Shown: piece by piece, positions 59,501 to 64,000 of the stretch
How positions within the stretch are numbered: the stretch's first letter is position 1
Layout: each line of letters begins with the position of its first letter
DNA from: Russula earlei
Lineage: Eukaryota; Basidiomycota; Agaricomycetes; Russulales; Russulaceae
DNA length: 64,000 bases
Assembly (NCBI GenBank): GCA_025769875.1
Contig: JAGFNK010000061.1
Span: 62,001-126,000 of the forward strand
Direction of reading: 5' to 3'
The notes under the pieces: model-generated
Databases searched by the model: none
The model's input: only the letters and a program-made list of their open reading frames with translations
What the model was told of the DNA's origin: nothing
Translations under genes and position numbers: made by a program

Positions 59501-60168
59501 GAGATAGAATCGGAACATCAATACTGGTCGTTCGTGATGGCCCATCCTGTTCATATCACGCTCCCAGCAGAATCTGTTCACGAAGCGATCAATGTCCTCA
59601 CGTGGTTTCATACCAGTCCGTTATTTACTTTTTAATCTCTCTAGTGTTCATTAACCTCGTGTCAGGCCAGCCGCAACAGTCGCCACACCCTTCCCCGCCG
59701 CCGTTTAGTCAGGAGGAATGTCAAGAGTGGTTGACCCAGCTTCGTACTTTTAGCCGTGAGCCTTCAAGTTCACCACAGCGATCTGGCCTCTTGACATACG
59801 TCCTATCCAGACATGTCTACCCCAGCTGTGGTTCGCACACGTGTCGTATCTTCAGTGCTTTTTCGCATTGGTAAGTTTTGGCCCATCTTCGAGCAACTAC
59901 TCGTAGTCTTATCGAGGATTATTTAGTCGCATGGAGACGGGGTCGACGACGGGACTGCGCGACATTTCAAGATCCTCCCGAAAATAACAATGTTCCTTCA
60001 GCTGACATTTCGCTTCCTCGTACTAGGGGGGAGTTCACCATCTCTTTCGTTTGTTCTGGTCTCCCTAACTTTTCCTGGAGCGATCACATCGTCAAAGTCT
60101 CAGCACGGGAGGTGGCCTACGTAGTACTACTGATCGTGTGCTTTTTATTAGGGCGCCTGCTTGCGTGA
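56531..60168 (+). CDS. Chimera-family gene H: repeat-expanded N-terminus + WW-like/tail-anchor module
   Basis: The start MSKPQSQRFSLRALLKRR at 56531 resembles the MSK start of gene I. The next 1.2 kb is a tandem array of about 105-bp units, each with an intron-like part; how many are spliced into the mRNA is unknown. From about 57750 one exon runs SSTESLRLYPNARGLELAMP, HELPPRKAAESMPEP, a Ser/Pro linker, GIEWHGQDKQRLPIEISS, EAFEAPMMF to the AGCGG-type donor (about 58499). Later junctions stay in frame: AVSIGTSSSNFWDGAIID, GYLSSEFIGYDTGAE, the WW-like exon WREYLLPDGTRYFSNLTL, IERLDAVTRFLNGRG, WELWLRNGSEST, YWSFVMAHPVHITLPAES, PPFSQEECQEWLTQLRTF and the tail VAYVVLLIVCFLLGRLLA. An in-frame insertion of about 57 nt (QSWSDMSTPAGPAKPILDF) lies in the WW-like exon. 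Function unknown. Confidence 0.65.
56690..57740 (+). repeat. Ten imperfect tandem units of about 105 bp with intron-like halves
   Basis: The core GTAGATGACCATCGACTGAT, followed by CTTAGCGGTTTCACAAG, occurs with changes near 56703, 56827, 56933, 57037, 57140, 57261, 57364, 57481, 57586 and 57692. Each core begins GTAGA/GTAGAT, has a CTGAT branch-like word and ends CAAG, so it looks like a 37-40 nt intron. Between cores lie 60-80 nt (GCCGTCAACCGAGTCTCTCC...ATGCCTGCCGAATCC) that resemble the flanking exons RLHPNTLSPEYAM and RLYPNARGLELAM. The array looks like serial duplication of one exon-intron unit. Confidence 0.8.
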
Positions 60169-61721
60169 TCGTGGGTTAGGGGTGCGACCTGGTCATAATA
60201 TCGCGTCAGGCCATCATTATCAATAATGCCCCACTGCTATTCATCAGATACCATGACACGGATGACGTTTCCAGTGTTGCGGGTTTTCTCGCCACCCTCC
60301 TCTTCGTCTCTACTTGACCCACCTCTTCACCTTGGCATGCCGCGGCCATGTACCCCGATGACCCACAAGGTTCTAGGCAAACAACCATTTCAAGGGCGCG
60401 AGTTTTGGAGATTGTTCGATGCGTACACTGGCACTACTGGCAACTAGCCACCGCGCACTAGCCACCACGCACTTGTGGCACCGAGATAGGAAGTGATACA
60501 ACTATGCAATCATTACCATCTTCCGAATGATGCGTTGCTTACGACCATCGCCAGCCCACAGTTCTCTCTCCGGATGTCCGATGGTTCCAAACAGTGAGAA
60601 CTGATGGCTCGAGCGAGGGTAAACGTAACCGACGTCTCCTTCCGTTTGGCATGTAGATACTTATAGTTGCAATAACATGGTAATCCATCATTCCGTCATC
60701 GACGAATCGGAACCAAGCCAAGTTACGGAACAATGAGCACATGCAGGACGAACGAACGGCATCGTCACCCAAAGCGGCTGCGAAGATCTGGATTGGTCAG
60801 TGCGAAGTCGCAAAGGTGGCACAGAAGTATAGTGAGATTGACATGCACGGGTCAGTTCAGAAGTGTGGCGCCAAAGTCGAGGGTGGGTGTGCGCCCCACT
60901 TGGGCTGCACCGCGCACGGCCAGGGGTTCGTTGTTCGTTGGCAGGCAAGGAAAGACACACACAGACACCGACTCAGCAATGGAAACACTGTCGTCGGATT
61001 AGTTTCACCTCGCTTTGGCGTCAAGCACTGAAACGGAGAGAGCTTGCTTGAACTGGAAGGTGAGGCGAGGACACTACCCCAAGCCCGAGCGGCGTGATCA
61101 TCTCGCAACATGCTACCCATGCCGGTCGTGGGCAACCCACTGATGAAAGGCGCATTTCCCATTGGGAAGACCTTGTCCCTGACATACATTGAGCATCGCG
61201 CAGAGCAGCGTGGGAGTGCCACAGATCGTATGCTCTCATGACGGCGACTCATTCCCCATTATATTTTGGCTATGGAACGTGTCTGAAAAGCGAATTGAGT
61301 GTGGGATGCACCATACAGCCCGACGGCGAGGTCATGACGAAAACGGATGAATTGTGTGGCAGTGCCCCGGGCTCCGCCGTGCAATGCACGCGAGCTGGCA
61401 TTGGCATAGGACTGCTAAGTGTGGGATGCAGTGTACAGCCTGAGATCATGACGAAAACGGATGAATTGTGTGGCAGTGCCCCGGGCTCGCCGTGCAGTGC
61501 ACGCGAGCTGGCATTGGCGTCAAACTCTATATGGATGTGTGGAACGTCCGCGTGAAGCAGACACCTAAGGGCCGAGGGGAAGAAGTCAGTGTGTAACGAG
61601 TGGCGTTGCACTGCATTGGGCCTTTGTCCTGCTTCGCGTCACGTGCAACAACCGAACATTCAAAAAGTTTGATACTTCCGAAGTTCGTGGTCTGGAATTA
61701 TTGGTTTACAATATTTACAGT
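60169..61721. other. Spacer before gene I with relic copies
   Basis: No intact gene. Bases 60420-60490 repeat the tggcactactggcaactagccacc word set. Bases 61050-61255 match 55760-55930 (caagcccgagcggcgt, atgccggtcgtgggcaa, cttgtccctgacat), the fourth partial copy of the minus-strand P-loop-like relic. The promoter of gene I should lie in the last few hundred bases. Confidence 0.45.
61298..61516 (+). repeat. 120-bp tandem duplication
   Basis: AGTGTGGGATGCA...CAGCC, ATGACGAAAACGGATGAATT and GTGTGGCAGTGCCCCGGGCT recur 120 bp apart (unit 1 from 61298, unit 2 from 61418), both ending in GCGAGCTGGCATTGGC. A more diverged third copy is at 56010-56130. No coding role is evident. Confidence 0.85.
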
Positions 61722-64000
61722 ATGTCCAAGAACCGACCTTCCAAAACCCACTCAGTACTGAGTAGGAGGCCGGTGTCCCCCCGGTACAACTTGTTGGGGT
61801 CCCCTGGGCGCACACCCCCCTCCCTACATCGCGTCCTGCCAGTGGATGGCCGAAAGCTTTTCATGCCGAATCGCACAAACGAACCCCTGTCCGTGAAGAT
61901 TGCTGAATCCCTGCCAGAGCTGTCGATGCTGCCCAACTTGTCTAGCCTTCCTGTCGCTGCTCCAGGTGATACACCAGAAACTCCCATCACCGTCTCATCA
62001 TCCAGGCCGGCGCAACCACCGGAGGGATCCTCTGAAGGGGGATTCAACACTTTTGTACAGTCCACCGCTGAACCCACTGTCGAAGAATTCTCAACCTCCC
62101 CCGAGATAGATAAAGTCCTTGTATCACCTCTGCCTCCGGTAGCCCCTTCCGCTCTTGCAAGGAACCCCTCTGAGCCAGGTCTAGTAATGTCGGTCGATCC
62201 CGCACCCCATGTCTCACGTCCTCTAGAACCCCTCAGCCCTGGCGAGATAGAGCACATTGCAGACGATGTTCTGCCAAATCGGCAATCCGACGGCATTGAA
62301 TGGCATGAACAGGATCAGCACCAGCTGCCACTCGAGATATTGTCCCAGCCTGAGGAAGCATTTGTGAATCCTATGATATTCCAACCTGATAAATACGTTT
62401 ACAAGAGAACGCGTAGGAAGCCCGTGTCTGCTTGTCCCAATCCGGTGTCCACGGACCATACTTTATCGTCTGCAATGGCTACGGGGTCTCTGCCAATAAA
62501 GGTTGACAATGCAAGTAGCGCTGGTTCGACAACTGCAAAGAACTCTACACAATCTCGCCAGGAAGGTGTCGTTGCGCTCCCTGCCAGTAGCGGGTGTGTT
62601 TCTTGCAGTCTAATGATGATGCTTGCTTATGACATCATCTATAAGGGATGTGTCGAATCCAATTGATAGTGAATTCGAGGGTGTGCAAGCTGTCCCAGAA
62701 CCTCACCCTGTAGAACAATTTAATGTTCCAATCCCCCAGTGAGACAGGTTTTCTTTCTCTGCGAGTTCCGTTGTGACGGCGTTAACAGAGCAGCCTCGAT
62801 TGGAACCAGTTCGAGCAACTTTTGGGACGGTGCCATAATCGATATTCCCCTTCCATCCCCCAGCGAGGTTAGATTCCCTATGTAGGTTGCTCCTCCATCA
62901 ATGAGGTGCAACTCGTTCAATTGTGTACTTCAAGGCCTGTTCAAGCAGCACCTTCAGATTGCAGTGCCACAAGGGAAAGTAATAGATATTTATCTGGCGA
63001 GTTCATCGGGTATGACACAGGTACAGAGTACGTGAATCAAATCTTACATGTGGTGTCCTTCTCACCATTACTAGCGAATTTCTACAACCGTCTACAAGTT
63101 CCCTCGAAAACACTTCTAATTACGACCAAGCCCAGCCTGCTCAATCAGGCACTACCTTTGCCTCGCAAAATGAGGATCCTATTGGTCCTGTGCCAATTCG
63201 TCGGCGCCGAAATGCAAGCGTTGAGTGGCGAGAATACTTGTTACCAGATGGCACCCGCTACTTCTCGAACCTTACTCTCAACATTGTTACGGACGTTGAT
63301 CTGCGCGACATTGAAAGATTGGACATAGTCACAAGATTTTTCAATGGTCGAGATGTGGAGATTCTTATACCACCAGAGTGGGAATTATGGCTCCGTAATG
63401 GGAGTGAGTCAACGACGGAATTTACTCCGCTGATGGCCTGGGTACACCACGGATCACGGATGGTGGTGTTCGCGCGTCCTGGATCAGATCCAAGGCATCC
63501 TATGAGCAAAGATGTTGATAGTAAGTGTCGGTGGACCACAGCTTATTCTTGTATTGATTATTCTGCAGAGATAGAGTCGGAGCATCAATACTGGTCGTTC
63601 GTCATGTCCCATCCTGTTCATGTCATGCTGCCATCGGAGTCTGTTGACGAAGCGATCAACGTCCTCACGTGGTTCCATACCAGTCCGTCATTTTTAAAAA
63701 AATCTGTCTTCCACCGTTCATTTCATTCACCTCGTGCCAGGCCAACCGCAACAATCGCCACACCCTTCCCCGCCCCCGTTTAGTCAGGAGGAATGTCAAG
63801 AGTGGCTGACCCAACTTCGTTCTTTTAGCCGTGAGCCTTTACCACAGCGATCTAGCCTCTTGACATACGTCCTATCCAGACATGTCTACCCCAGCTGTTG
63901 TTCGCACACGTGTCGTATCTTCAGTCCTTGTTCGCATTTGTAAGTTTTGCCCCATCTTCGAGCAACTACTCTTAGTCTTATCGAGGATTGTTTAGTTGCA
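61722..64000 (+). CDS. Chimera-family gene I: unknown N-terminus + module, 3' end outside window
   Basis: The start MSKNRPSKTHSVLSRRPV at 61722 is preferred over an ATG 21 nt upstream because gene H also starts MSK. The N-terminus (LLGSPGRTPPSLHRVLPVDG) is unrecognised. The linker is close to gene G (TITVSSSRPAQPPEGSSEGG, EPLSPGEIEHIADDVLPNRQ, SDGIEWHEQDQHQLP, EEAFVNPMIF). Introns fall at 62594-62645, from 62739, after CCTAT (gtaggt, about 62880), ACAGA/gtacgt, GATA/gtaag, ACCA/gtccgt and AGCC/gtgag, and the frame holds throughout: AASIGTSSSNFWDGAIID, RYLSGEFIGYDTGTE, WW-like WREYLLPDGTRYFSNLTL, DIVTRFFNGRD, WELWLRNGSEST, DKIESEHQYWSFVMSHPVH, PPFSQEECQEWLTQLRSF, STPAVVRTRVVSSVLVRI. The window ends just before the tail exon. 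Confidence 0.7.

Overview
The window is nuclear DNA of a filamentous fungus, most likely a mushroom-forming basidiomycete (Agaricomycetes). Genes are split by many 45-60 nt GT-AG introns (a few are GC-AG). The recognisable families fit this: a fungal APC permease, a basidiomycete-type F-box protein, the N-terminus of eIF4G, NOT3 and ataxin-2 parts, hAT and LTR elements, and an expanded WW-like/tail-anchor family. No bacterial-type features are present.

Layout. 1-5.2 kb: two tandem methionine-permease-like transporters, the first cut by the window edge. 6.0-8.5 kb: first copy of a repeated tail module (module A). 8.8-10.6 kb: a frameshifted F-box gene. 10.6-18.9 kb: gene-poor DNA with a small acidic hypothetical, a minus-strand gene carrying three basic repeats, a 1.9-kb long-inverted-repeat element holding a solo LTR, a GT microsatellite and an ankyrin relic. 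18.9-22.9 kb: a NOT3/ataxin-2 chimera running into module B. 23.1-24.7 kb: an internally deleted hAT element. 25.3-41.7 kb: eIF4G N-terminus + module C, its paralogue + module D, and homeodomain + module E. 42.2-45.7 kb: a large protein with ILEI/FAM3-like repeats, one transmembrane helix and a caspase-like domain. 46.6-48.3 kb: a minus-strand decayed hypothetical. 48.5-54.5 kb: module F relic, then a duplicate of the ILEI gene whose transmembrane-caspase part is replaced by module G. 56.5-64 kb: modules H and I.

The notable system is the serial chimera family. Nine copies of one multi-exon 3' module lie in the same orientation. The module has a Pro/Ser-rich linker, a conserved SRAETEHAA...DGIEWHGQD...EAFVAPMIF signature, a WW-like domain ending in WELWLRDG, a YW..V.SHPVH block, a PPFSQEECQELL helix and a C-terminal hydrophobic tail. 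It is joined to unrelated N-terminal parts of regulatory proteins: NOT3-ataxin-2, eIF4G up to its eIF4E-binding motif, a homeodomain, and ILEI repeats. At least the homeodomain and ILEI fusions read through every splice junction in frame; others show frameshifts. This suggests birth and decay of chimeric, probably membrane-anchored genes by segmental duplication and recombination. Their function cannot be told from sequence; decoys or dominant-negative regulators, or recognition proteins in a conflict system, are hypotheses.
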